Assembly: GCA_021292165.1 (NCBI GenBank)
Contig: CM037883.1
Location: forward strand, 9,005,434-9,069,433
Length of the DNA stretch: 64,000 bases
Source: Shinisaurus crocodilurus
Lineage: Eukaryota; Chordata; Lepidosauria; Squamata; Shinisauridae
Reading direction: 5' to 3'
Below the pieces are notes generated by a model. It saw only the letters and a list, made by a program, of their open reading frames with translations. It made no database searches and was not told the origin of the DNA. Of the stretch, positions 1 through 9,275 are shown piece after piece. Each line of letters opens with the position of its first letter. Positions within the stretch are counted from its first letter, which is position 1. Position numbers and translations under genes: made by a program.

Positions 1-102
1 TGTACAACCTGCCCTCAGCCCTGAGGGATTTTGTGGGTCTCATCCTCGGAACACTTTGAGAATTTTATTTAAAAGGTGGCATAACTGCGCCTAGAGGAGC
101 AA

Positions 103-498
103 CGGATGAACCCGTCGATTTCAGTTTCTGTCTGTTTCTCATTCTCTTTCCAATTTACACACAATTTGTTTCGAACCTTGAGAATGTTGACGGTCTTCAG
201 TTTGATTCAACCTGAACGTTGAGATTTTCTTTAATCACTTTGCCTGAAAAATTTCCAACATATGCATTGCTAACGTTATTTCCATTAATATATCCATTTT
301 AGGGTGCACTTCTCCCTACACTCCCCCCCCCCTTGGTATATATGCTTTGATTGGAGAACTCCATTACAAAAGCTGGAGAAGTGCAACTTTCACAGAAGAA
401 CTCAGTCTTGATTTGTGAATTGGTTCAAAAGTGAAAAAAATTAGGTACGTTCACATTAAAATGTGAGCCAAACGAATTTATCCCCCATTCCTACTAGG
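103..498. repeat. AT-rich MITE-like repeat, first copy
   Basis: Its right half, with 'ggttcaaaagtg' followed by 'cacattaaaatgtgagccaa', recurs near 16.5-16.67 kb with the same order of blocks. The ends read ggatgaa and cccccattccta, a diverged form of the TAGGGATG termini seen in other copies in the window. No coding capacity is visible. It is probably a non-autonomous DNA transposon, hAT-like by its termini. Boundaries are approximate and no target duplication was resolved. Confidence 0.5.
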
Positions 499-600
499 AT
501 TTCCTTATCCCTGACTGGTCATAACCAAACAGGTTTGTTACGGCAATGTTAGCCTTGTAGAAATCCATCGTCAGGCACAATCCAGTGGGGATGCATGTAA

Positions 601-1013
601 GCCTCTGAACTCAGAGGATTATGAGCATCCTATACAGGGTGGGACGAGTGTGGAGGTGATCTTTGCCTCCTCCCACCCTGAAAGTCAGCTAGACAGCTGA
701 TTTTGGCTATCTAGCTGTGGCACTACAGATGGGGAAGGAAAGAGGCTGCAGCAACATCAGGGTGTGTCATATCCTGGCAGCCCCAGTCTACTCCCCTCCC
801 TGCCCCCAAGAACACCCCCTTTACCCCCTCTCTGAGGTTGGTCTTACAACCTCAGAGAAGCAGCTAGCACAGTTCTTTCCACACCAGCTGTGAGGGGCAG
901 AGGGGATCCGAGCATGGATCCCCATCTCCGATGTCGGAGCTCTTTTCCGACCTTGGATCTGGGAATCCAAAGAATCCTATGGCCCCCTAGACAGTGTCTA
1001 GTGGCCATAGGAT
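601..1013 (+). repeat. GC-rich foldback MITE, copy 1
   Basis: The unit begins near 'gagcatcctatacagggtgg' and ends 'ggccataggatcgctctg', so the ends are imperfect inverted repeats built on GAGC(A)ATCCTATGGCC. It is richer in G and C than its flanks and carries paired TCCGA/TCGGA words near the right end. Related copies lie at 28.9-29.25 kb and, inverted, at 50.7-51.1 kb. There is no ORF of note. It is a non-autonomous DNA element of unassigned superfamily. Confidence 0.55.
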
Positions 1014-1134
1014 CGCTCTGTTATTATATTCTCTTATTCCAAGCATAGACAGACAGAAATGAATTTAGAGGTGTGAGATCATTACATGGAGCCTTATTTT
1101 CTGACTACCCACAACAGTTGGATTATTGTGCCCT

Positions 1135-1190
1135 GTATATTATATTATATTATATTATATTATATTATATTATATTATTTATTTATTTAT
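1135..1190. repeat. (TATAT)n microsatellite
   Basis: About nine tandem TATAT/ATTAT pentamers run into ATTT repeats. The short 'MCPVYYIILYY' open frame across it is only a translation of this repeat. Confidence 0.95.
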
Positions 1191-1331
1191 GGGGTGGGCT
1201 AAGATTTTAAAATTTTATACTGTTTTAAATGTATTTTATCCTGTTTTTATTTTGTGTACATCACCCAGGGTGGCTGGTTTGCTGGCCAGATGGGCGATAA
1301 ATAAATGTAAATAAATAAATAAATAAATATT
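1183..1331 (+). mobile_element. L2-type LINE 3' tail
   Basis: Contains 'ggtgggctaagattttaa', then 'gtacatcacccagggtggct', 'ggccagatgggcgata' and an (AAAT)n tail. The same block order occurs at 33.5, 40.6 and 59.2 kb, where it follows L2-like protein remnants. Only the 3' untranslated end is present, so the copy is 5'-truncated in the usual LINE way. Confidence 0.75.
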
Positions 1332-1729
1332 TGTTTCAGAAACTCACATTTTGGCTTTAAATCACAGAACTTGTTTCCAGAAATGTTCAGATACTTACAA
1401 CCATCCAATTCCAGTGCTGATTTCTGCTACCTGCTCACAGCAGGTTCACTGCTTATTGCAGTACATATTACATCGCATACACTGTCCATTAAATTGGTCA
1501 TCTCCAACCCAGCTCTATTTAAAAACATGCAGGACATCTAAAAGCTTAAACCATTAAGAGAGCAATTGTATGGTCCTGGGAGAGCGTCCCAGGAGCCATA
1601 GGATTCTTCAGGTTCCTCCCTCCAAGATATCCTGACTGAGCTATCAGTTGTAGCCTTGTAGGGCCATTCTTCCAGCCAGTATTTCAGCCAGGGCCTGGCT
1701 TCACTGTGCATAGACTTTACCAGTTGGGA

Positions 1730-1730
<1 letters not shown>
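1332..1730. other. No recognised feature
   Basis: Mixed-composition DNA with no repeat shared elsewhere in the window that I could see and no plausible exon. A short palindrome near 1574-1592 (ctgggagagcgtcccag) is visible, with nothing to assign it to a family. Confidence 0.4.

Positions 1731-1762
<32 letters not shown>
1731..1762. repeat. (TTG)n microsatellite, tail of minus-strand LINE
   Basis: About ten TTG units. On the minus strand this is an (AAC)n tract directly after the 3' end of the LINE in the next interval, so it is probably the LINE tail expanded into a microsatellite. Confidence 0.9.
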
Positions 1763-2420
1763 ATTATGATTATTATTATTTACAGTATTTGTATACCACT
1801 CCATATCTAAGTAGATACCGGAGTGGAGAACAATAAAAAGATAAAAACTGATAAAAGAAACAAAAACAATACATTGGTCACAAGTTAACATTAAAATGGT
1901 GGTTGGACAGCAGGGAAGGCTTCCCGGAACAAGGAGGTCTTCAGCAGGTGCTGAAAGCAGCACAATGTCGGAGCCTGCCTGACCTTCAGAGGCAGGGAGT
2001 TCCACAGAAATGGAGCCACCACACTGAAGGCTCTTCTCCTGGTGGACTCCAGTCAGCCCAAAGGTTGATGAGGAACAACCAGGAGCATGCCATCTGATGA
2101 CCTCAGTGACTGGATAGGTTGGTATGGGAGGATGCGCTCTCTCAGGTATCCTGGTCCCAAGTTGTCTCAGGCTTTGTGCACAAGTACCAGAACCTTAAAC
2201 CTGACCTGGTAGGGAATAGGCAGCCAGTGCAGTTCCTTCAGCAAAGGAGTTGCATGCTGAAAAGGGGCAGCTCCCGACAATAGCCGAGCTACTCCATTCT
2301 GCACTTGCTCCAGCTTCCGGAGCAGCCTTAAGGGCAGCCCAACATAGAGCTCATGATAATAATAATTATAATAATGCCTCATTATCAGGCAAAGATGGAG
2401 AACCTTAAGCTCCACATGGG
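1763..2420 (-). pseudogene. Decayed L2-clade LINE reverse transcriptase, C-terminal part and 3' UTR
   Basis: Reading the minus strand, codons near 2415-2167 give ELYVGLPLRLLRKLEQVQNG, then ARLLSGAAPF, then LLKELHWLPIPYQVRFKVLV. This is the conserved stretch just C-terminal to the catalytic core in L2/CR1-group non-LTR reverse transcriptases. Downstream the frame decays, and the element ends in a 3' UTR reading 'gagtggtatacaaatactg' followed by the (AAC)n tract. The nuclease and catalytic FADD region are absent. It is a dead fragment. L2 is preferred to CR1 from the tail sequence, but the clade is not certain. Confidence 0.75.
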
Positions 2421-2425
2421 ATTTT

Positions 2426-2736
2426 AGGGGAAATGGTGTGTGGGAAAGTTTAAAAACCCACTCCTAGAGCAGAGTGGCCCTGATCCAAATTGGAGCTGTG
2501 CACACTTAGACAAGAGTAAAGCAAAGGACAAGCCTCAGCTACACCTATGTGATTAGCATATCATGTAGCTTGACTCTAACCCTCACTCTCCTGTCTCCTC
2601 ATTACTTCCATGATCTATCATGCCCTGGAGGCTGCTATTAGCCCTCCTTGGAGGGGGGGGGCAAAACAAAACTATAGGCACCATATAGGGACTTGTACTT
2701 TTCTTCAGTGGGGCTTATAGTAGCTCTGGGGTGGGG
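2426..2736. other. No recognised feature
   Basis: Single-copy-looking DNA between the LINE and the solo LTR, with a run of nine G at 2651. No exon, RNA gene or shared repeat was seen. Confidence 0.4.
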
Positions 2737-2860
2737 GTGATTGTGGCGTAACCCCACCATTCAGTTCCCCGGTGTATGATTGCATTAGTATGTTTAGTGA
2801 GCATAGAATGTTGAACTGAGTGGGTGTGGTTTGTGATATCTTGGAAAGGGTGGGGGGAGG

Positions 2861-2871
2861 AGTATATAAGG
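2861..2871 (+). promoter_or_regulatory. LTR TATA box
   Basis: AGTATATAAGG in the U3-like part of solo LTR copy A. The same box occurs at 63770-63780 in copy C and inverted in copy B. Whether the promoter is still active cannot be told from sequence. Confidence 0.65.
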
Positions 2872-3028
2872 AGTGTTTCAGTGATGTCAGAGGGAGTTGA
2901 GTGTTGAGAGGGTTAGTGCATTGGGAGTTGGGGAGTTAGGTTAGTCAGGTCATTGTATGTCAGGAGTTTTGAGAGAAATCAGTGCTTGTCTGAAGAGTGA
3001 AAGTATTTAGAGTTATAGGGACTTAGGT

Positions 3029-3121
3029 TCATAGAATCATAGAAAAGTAGAGTTGGAAGGGGCCTACAAGGCCATCGAGTCCAACCCCCTGCTCAATGCA
3101 GGAATCCAGGTCAAGCTCGGG
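3029..3121 (-). mobile_element. CR1 LINE 3' tail nested in solo LTR A
   Basis: Starts 'tcatagaatcatagaa' and continues 'gagttggaaggggcctacaa', the reverse complement of the conserved CR1 3' end with its ATTCTATGA repeats. It interrupts the LTR between 'gggacttaggt' and 'taattacaaag', which are contiguous in LTR copies B and C, so it inserted after the LTR. Confidence 0.85.
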
Positions 3122-3189
3122 GGTCGGTTAATTACAAAGTGTTTGGTGTAGGCAGGTTTAAAGTTATTTTCTGGAACTAAGATTTTGAG

Positions 3190-3246
3190 AATTAAAATAT
3201 TTATTTATTTCTTATATTTATTAATCGCCCATCTGGCCGGTCACCT
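3190..3246 (-). mobile_element. L2-type tail nested in solo LTR A
   Basis: 'attaatcgcccatctggccg' preceded by TTTA repeats is the reverse complement of the L2-type tail at 1.2 kb. It breaks the LTR between 'gagaattaaaa' and 'cttatttttattttg', which are nearly adjacent in copy B. Confidence 0.75.
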
Positions 3247-3599
3247 TATTTTTATTTTGTTTGCTACCCAAATCTTATGTGTCAGCTTGGCGTTATTAAC
3301 CTGCATTACTGTTAAATCTACACACACACACCTTTGTACCCACAGTATCATAAATTTAAAATAGATCCTTAATAACCTGTAATAATCTTTTCCCTCACTG
3401 GTAGGAGAAAGGTTTCATTTGACCCTCCCCTCAGGTTTTTAAGTGTTGGTGCTTAGCCTGAGAAGGGTTTTATGTGGCTGGTCCTAAAGTGTAAGGACAG
3501 TGTGGTCGCAGTGATCTAGATCAAGAAATGGGATAACAGGCAGTGTTAAACATCCCCTTCCTGAACACCACTTCCTCAATCAATTTAGCAGCCCTCCAT

Positions 3600-3712
3600 A
3601 ACTGCTTTAAAGTAAAGATTAACAGCACAACCCTAAAACATGCCTACTTAGAAGTAACCCTTATTGACCTCAATGGGACTTAATCCTGGGCCTCAGATAG
3701 GAGCCCTAATCA
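3600..3712. repeat. Harbinger-type MITE remnant
   Basis: Contains 'cctacttagaagtaaccctt' and 'caatgggactta'. This is the diagnostic middle of a very common reptile MITE whose ends read TTAAGG(C/G)TGCAATCCTATG. Similar pieces lie near 11.1, 41.1, 49.2, 55.8 and 62.85 kb. The copy is eroded and its ends are not sharp. Confidence 0.5.
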
Positions 3713-4299
3713 AGATCATCCACATCATGTTTCATTTGGCCCTTACATATATATCAGTTATTGAAATCTCTGTAATCAATTAAGATCCAAGTATGAGAAG
3801 GGAGAAAAGACGGAAAAAGGAAATGGAAGTGGTTTTTTCCCCTTTTTCTTTTGCTTTAACAGCCCCTCCTGGAGTTTTGCAAACATAAGACACAGATGCT
3901 AATTAATTAAAAGAAAATGCTTATTGATGTTGCAGCACCATTGCTATTCTACTTAATGAGAGATTTATTGACTCGTATTAAGCTGTATTCCAAGAATGCT
4001 CCCGGTAATAAAAGTATAATCTCCTGGCATAATGATGATAGCTTGCAGTTATTTCACCAGATTTGGTATGCAGCCATGAACTGCATCGATTTAATTTTCA
4101 GTGCTTTATTTGACAGAGGAAAAGTTGTTCATAGAACTGTGGATATTACCTTGTTTAAGAGGTTAACAGTGTCACAAAAGAGAGAAAATGAGATTTGTAC
4201 TTAATGTTGCATGTGAAGGAAAGCACTTCTGAAGGAGACAACTGGGCTAAGTTACTTACAGCTATGCAGAAATGTTTCATTATGACTCTAGCATCATAG
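3713..4299. other. Repeat-free stretch; candidate conserved non-coding element
   Basis: No repeat is recognised. The interval around 3880-4200 is rich in TAATTA/ATTAAT words typical of homeodomain sites, and it holds a 95-codon open frame at 3917-4204 that resembles no family I know. AT-rich single-copy DNA next to dense repeats is the texture expected of a conserved regulatory element, but conservation cannot be judged from one genome. The open frame lacks a splice, start or domain context and I do not call it a gene. Confidence 0.3.
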
Positions 4300-4909
4300 T
4301 GTCACATTCAGCCTTTCGACCTTCAGGGATCACTTTTCACATTGGCGTGTCCACCAAAGGATTTGTCAGGGGGCTGGGCTATGGGCAGCAGCCTGAGGTG
4401 AGCCAGGAGCCATGGGATAATAAACCATCTTAATCAGGACCAAAAGGCAAGCAGGAGACAGGATAAAGAAGCAAGCCAGAAGTCAGGACCAAAGGAGGAA
4501 TCCAAAAAGCTGGGCTGAGGAGTAAGCCAGAAGTCAGGGCTGAAGAACAACCAAGGCTGCAGGAACACAACAGACCCCAGGAAGACCTTGTTCCTAGAGC
4601 AAGGGTCAACTAGAACACGAAGCCCTCATATACTCCTTCCTATCCAGGATGATCCAGTGGCCAGCCAGATTGGGCAGATTCAGCCATAGGCCTGAGGGTG
4701 CTTCACTGAGAAGCTGCCACCTGCAGTTTGGTGGCATTCCACATGGGACAGCACAGATCCCAGCAGCTCCTGATAGAATCCCTGAAGCACCACCAAAAAA
4801 CTCCATTTCCAAGCAGAAGATGGTGGGGAATATTCTATCATGTGTGCTGTGTTTATGCAGGGTGCAGCCCAGGCCTCTTGGGAATCACCACAGCCTTCTG
4901 TGTGAAATG
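4300..4909. other. Possible eroded LTR or unclassified repeat
   Basis: A purine-rich series of degenerate phrases (agccagaagtcaggaccaaa, agccagaagtcagggctgaa) resembles the downstream part of the LTR at 5.6-6.2 kb. On the minus strand a GTATATGAGGGC box lies near 4625. Termini and target duplication could not be found, so the LTR call is tentative. Open frames here on both strands are overlapping shadows. Confidence 0.35.
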
Positions 4910-5290
4910 GGATTGGGATGGATGAACATGTCTGTTTCTGGTCCATGTCACTTCTGCATGTGTGGACTCATATCAGCTCCATCTCATTCCTGCCTTAATC
5001 TGTATTTCAAAATTCACACATCAATTTGCATTAAAATATGAAGTTAGATACATCTTTTAAAGCATATTTTCCTCTCAAAATTCACATTTCTAAGCATATT
5101 TTTCTCTAAAAATATGCATTTTAAAAACATATTTTGATGCCTTTGGGGGTCTGAGAACTGCACTGGAATATTCAGGAAGTGTAAAAAAAAACAAACAGTG
5201 AATGACCAAGCTGTGATCTGCACAGGAATTCACAAATTTCACATATCGGAATTCGCAAAGACTGAATTCTTCAAACATTTCTATGAATGT
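4910..5290. repeat. AT-rich MITE-like repeat
   Basis: Repeated ATGCATTT/AAATATGCAT words and 'cacaggaattcacaaattt' match the low-complexity interior of the TAGGGATG-ended family found many times in the window. The left end resembles 'gggatggatgaac'. Boundaries are approximate. Confidence 0.5.
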
Positions 5291-5293
5291 GCC

Positions 5294-6366
5294 CTAGGTG
5301 TCATGAGCCCCAGCCCTGAGGGCTTCCAGTGTGCAGCAGAGGATTTTGATGAGGACAAGGCACAGGTGACTTCTTTCCTCAAGGGTAGGGCAGTCAGTGC
5401 CCTATTCAGGGCCCTCCCGACCAGAGGACACAGCTCTGCCATCATCCTCTCATTCAGAGAATGAATCTCCAGAAGATCCACCATCTTCCCAGCCTAGTAG
5501 AAGTTTCAGATACAAAATAAGGGAAGAGCCCTTTAACAATCCAGTCAGCTCCAACATGAGGGGCAGAGCCTACCATGCTACAGGTCTTGTCATCCAATAT
5601 AAGGCTTCAGTTGGTGTAAGGTCCAGGGCGTGGACAGCAAGGGTTCAGGGCTGGAACACCAGGGCCGGAACACCAGGGCCAGGGAAGATGGAGGCAGAGA
5701 CAGGTAGTAGGCCCAAGGGTCAGCACAGGTTCCAGGCAATAGAGTCCAAACAGGGGCCAGAGGCAGAAGGCAAGTCAAGCAGAGTCCAGGCAAGGATCAG
5801 AGGCAGAAGACAAGTCCAAGAATAAACAGAGTCCAAACACATACCAGGCAGAGCAAGGGCCAGAGGGAGAAGCATAGGTCAAGAGCGGTCACAGGTCAAC
5901 ACCAGGCAAGGCAGAGCAAGGTTGATTACTGGAAGTAGGAACTAGCTGCAGACAACCCAAAGGTCTGTGTTGCTGTAGCAAAGGTTGAAAGCAAACTGCA
6001 GCCCTTATATAGGTCTTTCAGGCCGCTTCCAGCTGGGCTGCATTAGCTGGCCTGAAAGCAGCCAAGAGCAGGAGGCTACACCCTGCGAGTGCCTACAACC
6101 GCTGGGCTCGCTCCTGCGAGGAGGTAGTGTTGCCACCAGGTGGAGCTGTGGAGCTATCCTGGAGGAGCGGATCCTGACAGTTGGCTTTAATTCCCTGCCA
6201 AGAGAACATCCTCCTATTATCCTAGTAGGAGAGAGTGCCAGTCTGCAGAATCCATTTGGAGCTATCCAAGGTCCTACATTCTTCCTGCTTGAACCTGCCT
6301 TCCTGCCTTGATCTTACTACCAGCTTCCCCTGGTAGCCTCAAGAAACCATAGAATAGGACACTAGG
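5294..6366 (+). mobile_element. Solo LTR (family 3, outer), 5-bp duplication CTAGG, split by a younger LTR
   Basis: The LTR begins TGTCATGAGCC at 5299 and ends ATAGGACA at 6361, between exact CTAGG duplications (5294-5298 and 6362-6366). A TATA-like box (ccaatataaggc) lies near 5594-5605. About 493 bp remain when the nested element and one copy of its duplication are removed. No internal region is present. TG...CA ends with a 5-bp duplication establish an LTR element; the family cannot be settled from an LTR alone. Confidence 0.85.
5610..6184 (-). mobile_element. Solo LTR (family 2, inner) nested in the outer LTR, 5-bp duplication GTTGG
   Basis: Lies at 5615-6179 between exact GTTGG duplications (5610-5614 and 6180-6184). 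Read on the minus strand it starts TGTCAGGATCC and ends CCTTACA. A TATA box (ctatataaggg) is at about 6003-6014 on the minus strand. The downstream part is a degenerate purine-rich series of 'ccagggccagg' and 'aggcagaaggcaagtc' phrases, whose translation makes an apparent 142-codon plus-strand open frame that is not a gene. It interrupts the outer LTR just after its TATA region, so it is the younger insertion. Confidence 0.88.
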
Positions 6367-7127
6367 GCCACCCAACATCATGCACATTGTATGTGAGATC
6401 AACGGTGGTATAGAATTTGTGTTTCAGGAATGCCTGTCTGCCATGTTTTATCTTATCATTGAAGAACCTTCACTAAACTTCCCCAGAAAACTGTCTGAAA
6501 ATCACTGGTGTAGTGGTCAAGGCCTGAAAGTATGTGTCACAGCCATCAGGATGCGACACACCCTCTCAAGCAGCTGCTGGGGCTCTAGCAACCTGGCAGG
6601 CTCCACCCCTGGATCCCCTTTAATTTTGTTTTCCTATCAGTGCTCGGTGCCACAGTGCCTTTGGTGTAGTCATTTTCCACAATGAATCTTGTGTAGCATT
6701 GCTCTGAGGCATGGCAGGAAATTAAAGCGACTGCCTTCAGTGGGAACCACCATTTTAATTTGAGATAATGCCCCGGAGCATTTCACCCAATGCTCCACAA
6801 TGCTGCTGCATCAGGAGCATTGTGAGAATTTACACCGACACTGTCTAGTGCTGATTTTAATCAGCACTGATTCAGAGCTCTGCTAGCATCTGCTGGTACC
6901 ACCAAGGCCCACCAACCAAGGTAGGACCAGGAGGTCAGGAGAGGACAATTTTCCATGTGCCCCTTCATCAACCTTGGAGCTGGCTTTGGACTTTGAAGTT
7001 TTAATATCTCCTTGATGTTCTGTCAAAGACATCTTGAAAATGGGGGTCACCTATAGAATTGCTACTTTGCTATTGCAGGTCTGTAATAGAATGCTTTTAA
7101 CATCAGCTCAACAGATGAGGAATTCAT
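6367..7127. other. No recognised gene; small foldback near 6766-6830
   Basis: A foldback built on 'ggagcatt' and 'aatgctcc' words lies at about 6776-6822 and may be a MITE scrap. The rest, including a 101-codon open frame at 6380-6685, shows no known domain and no repeat partner in the window. Confidence 0.4.
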
Positions 7128-7330
7128 AGAATCATAGAATCGAATCATAGAATCATAGAAAAGTAGAGTTGGAAGGGGCCTACAACTACAAGGCCATCGA
7201 GTCCAACCCCCTGATCAATGCGGGAGAACAGATGTGGGCAGCCCAAGCAGTCACCCATCCAAGCACTGGCCCGGCTCATACCTGCTTGGCTTCAGCATGT
7301 GGCCTGCATTATGTGCTCTCGACACCACCT
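7128..7330 (-). mobile_element. 5S-derived SINE with CR1-like tail, diverged copy
   Basis: The CR1-type tail (tcatagaatcatagaaaagt, gagtccaaccccctg) is followed by 'gtcacccatccaagcactgg' and 'cctgcttggcttc'. These match, in reverse complement, the 5S rRNA internal promoter region AAGCTAAGCAGG...TACTTGGATGGGAGAC. It is more diverged than the copies at 9.3, 42.7, 55.3 and 57.7 kb. Confidence 0.65.
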
Positions 7331-7507
7331 GCAGGTTATACCAGATCATGTTGCATTCCTGATGACATTGATCATCAGATGGGGTCCATTTTGGCTGAGA
7401 ATTTGATGGGGTAAAGCGAACTACTTCCTAGGTTTTGAGGGAAATACATCCGTTTTCCAAACCCAGTTCCAAACCTGAATGGTGGAGTTTTTTCTATCAG
7501 TAACAGC

Positions 7508-7912
7508 TAAACTACACTATGTTAAATGTATAGTATGTAGCGAAACTTAACTTCTTCTTTTTTACTTTAAGCACACAAGCTCCCAATATGGATCAGGACC
7601 ATGGCACATGGGTAGTGGGGTAAAATCTTCCTACCCAGCCCCCACTAATTTTGCCCCCCCACACCCGAGCAGCTGAAGAAAGAAAGAAAAAAAATCCTCC
7701 ATATGTGCAAATGAAGGGTTTTATTTCTTTCTGCAGGGGGAGCAAATTTAGGGGAAGGGAAGCAGCTGGGTGGGATGGTTTAACCCCCCCCCTACCAACA
7801 TGTGTGGTGGTCCCAATCCAGATCAGGGCCAAACACGTTAATACTAAAGGTAAAAAAAAGAAGAAGAAAAGGGTTGGCTACACACTATGCATTTAATCTA
7901 GTGTGCAGTTTA
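7508..7912. repeat. Foldback MITE with about 35-bp terminal inverted repeats
   Basis: The left end 'taaactacactatgttaaat' pairs with the right end 'atttaatctagtgtgcagtt'. Further inside, 'ggatcaggaccatgg' pairs loosely with 'gtcccaatccagatcagg', and the central third has C/G-rich arms. No open frame of note and no clear target duplication. It is a long-arm foldback element, superfamily unassigned. Confidence 0.65.
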
Positions 7913-7955
7913 TGTATGTGTGAATCTAACAGCTTTGCTTTCCCCTGCATTTGAA

Positions 7956-7979
7956 GTGTGTGTGTGTGTGTGTGTGTGT
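7956..7979. repeat. (GT)n microsatellite
   Basis: Twelve GT units, followed downstream (about 8053-8080) by an (AAAC)n tract. Confidence 0.95.
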
Positions 7980-8084
7980 AGTTTTTGTTTTTAAATTTCC
8001 AAATATAAATAACTTAGTGAATTTTGGTACATTCTTACCAAAACAAAACCAAAAACAAACAAACAAACAAACAAACAAAAAACT

Positions 8085-8210
8085 GACATGAAATTCTACC
8101 CATCTGTACCAACCATGTTCAATAGGTACAGCTATTCCCAACATAGAGAGGACCATATTGTGTGCCTGCCTGCCACATAGCTATTAAAGAAGATGAGGAG
8201 CCTGCCAGGG

Positions 8211-8243
<33 letters not shown>

Positions 8244-8628
8244 GGCAACCCTAATTCCGCACCACCTACATGGCTCAATACACAGGCATTCAAACCCACA
8301 CTTTTAAGAGCTAGGCACTAAAAGCCCTGGGCCTAGATCAGGGCTCTCCAACCTTGGGTCCCCAGATGTTGCTGGACTACAGCTTCCAGAATCCCTTGCC
8401 ATTAGCCATTCTGGCTGGGTATGCTGGGAGCTGTAGGCCAGCAACATCTGGAGACCCAAGGTTGGAGATCCCTGGGCCTAGATGGATGAATCTGCCAGTT
8501 TCAGTCTCTCCCAGATTTTAATCTGAAGTTCTTTCAGTTCTCTTCTGAATATGAAGAACTTTGAAATTTTTGATAAATTATTATCAAAACTGAATGGGAT
8601 CAAAATTCTTACCCATCCCTACCCCTAA
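8085..8628. repeat. Composite MITE family, 8-kb copy, carrying a nested palindromic MITE
   Basis: The order 'cccatctgtacc', 'caataggtacagctattccc', 'gaggaccat', 'gaggtggcaaccct', 'aaacccacac' and 'aagagctaggcac' is repeated at 46.5-47.1 kb. The right end runs 'aaaattcttacccatcccta', a hAT-like terminus. A (GA)n tract at 8212-8241 and the palindromic MITE at 8339-8475 interrupt this copy. Confidence 0.7.
8331..8483. mobile_element. Palindromic hAT-type MITE with exact 8-bp duplication GCCTAGAT
   Basis: The element (8339-8475) starts CAGGGCTCTCCAACCTTGGG and ends with the reverse complement, CCCAAGGTTGGAGATCCCTG, with a second inverted pair around 'ccagatgttgctgg' and 'ccagcaacatctgg'. Exact 8-bp duplications lie at 8331-8338 and 8476-8483. 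CAGGG termini and an 8-bp duplication are the hAT signature. It is non-autonomous. The 46-kb paralogue keeps the uninserted site (gccttgat, 47078-47085). Confidence 0.88.
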
Positions 8629-8639
8629 CTCTGGGTATA

Positions 8640-9044
8640 TTTGCTGATCCTCTGTTCCCTTTCCCATGTAATCTCTTTCTTCAGCATTACTTCCTCTTTC
8701 TATGTGTTCCAAGCTGACAGTGCAGCAAAGACACCAGCAGAGATGCACACAGAGGCATAAGGAAAGTACAAACCTTCTAGTCACAAGAGCTCATTCTATA
8801 GATATTTACCGTATGTTTGGGTGACATTGACTACGTGCTTGAAAATAACAGAGAGCAGAGCCACGCAGGGGTGCTACTTCTGTTGCCTTATTCCCCCCCG
8901 CCGCCCCCTGTATTCCAAGACATGACACTTTTCCCCCCCAGCTATGGATATTGCTTGCTACTTGGAAGGGGGTTTGGCAGGGGAGGTTTGGTGGGGGAGG
9001 CTATTGCATGCCACCAACCAATCTTAAATACATAGGTGTGGAAA
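8640..9044. other. No recognised feature
   Basis: Single-copy-looking DNA with C-rich runs near 8890 and 8934. No shared repeat or convincing open frame. Confidence 0.4.
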
Positions 9045-9275
9045 AGAGGTGAGGCATTTACATAACAATTCAGAAAAGAGAAGGAGGAACTTGGTGCAAA
9101 TTAGGAGATTTGCGCAAATTTCATGTTTGATCACTGCTTGTTTTGTGCAGTTTCCCCATTCACACAGAGTGAGCAGCGATTGCAAACAGGAACAGGAATC
9201 AGGCACAAGATGAGTGGTGAGACAATGTTCAGAGAACTCTAGCGATCTTGAACATCATTAATTCGCCCATCCCTT
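9045..9275. repeat. AT-rich TAGGGATG-family MITE fragment
   Basis: 'gtttccccattcacacagag', 'tgagcagcgattgcaaac' and 'aggaatcaggcac' match the copy at 15.59-15.66 kb almost word for word. The right end 'ttaattcgcccatccctta' is the family terminus. Confidence 0.65.

Larger units (their letters stand above)
2737..3515 (+). mobile_element. Solo LTR, family 1 copy A, with 5-bp duplication GTGAT
   Basis: The LTR runs from TGTGGCGTAA at 2742 to GGTCGCA at 3510 and is flanked by the exact duplication GTGAT (2737-2741 and 3511-3515). A TATA box (agtatataagg) lies at 2861-2871. Copies B (53.9-55.1 kb, inverted) and C (63.65 kb onward) share the promoter and the block 'acttaggttaattac'. No internal retroviral or Gypsy region is present, so recombination has left a solo LTR. 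Two younger elements sit inside: a minus-strand CR1 tail and a minus-strand L2 tail. A 5-bp duplication fits ERVL-like or Gypsy elements; internal sequence would be needed to choose. Confidence 0.85.

Noticed and set aside
1538..2005. 155-codon frame with an Asn run
   Set aside because: It reads through a LINE 3' UTR and the (AAC)n tail.
2861..2871. TATA box as the promoter of a host gene
   Set aside because: It is a conserved part of an LTR family with three copies; no host exon follows.
4364..4646. Short LTR with GGATT/GGATG flanks
   Set aside because: The flanks do not match exactly and the TATA-like box would lie too close to the proposed 5' end.
5397..5825. 142-codon Gly/Arg-rich frame
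   Set aside because: It spans the boundary of two solo LTRs and translates degenerate LTR repeats.
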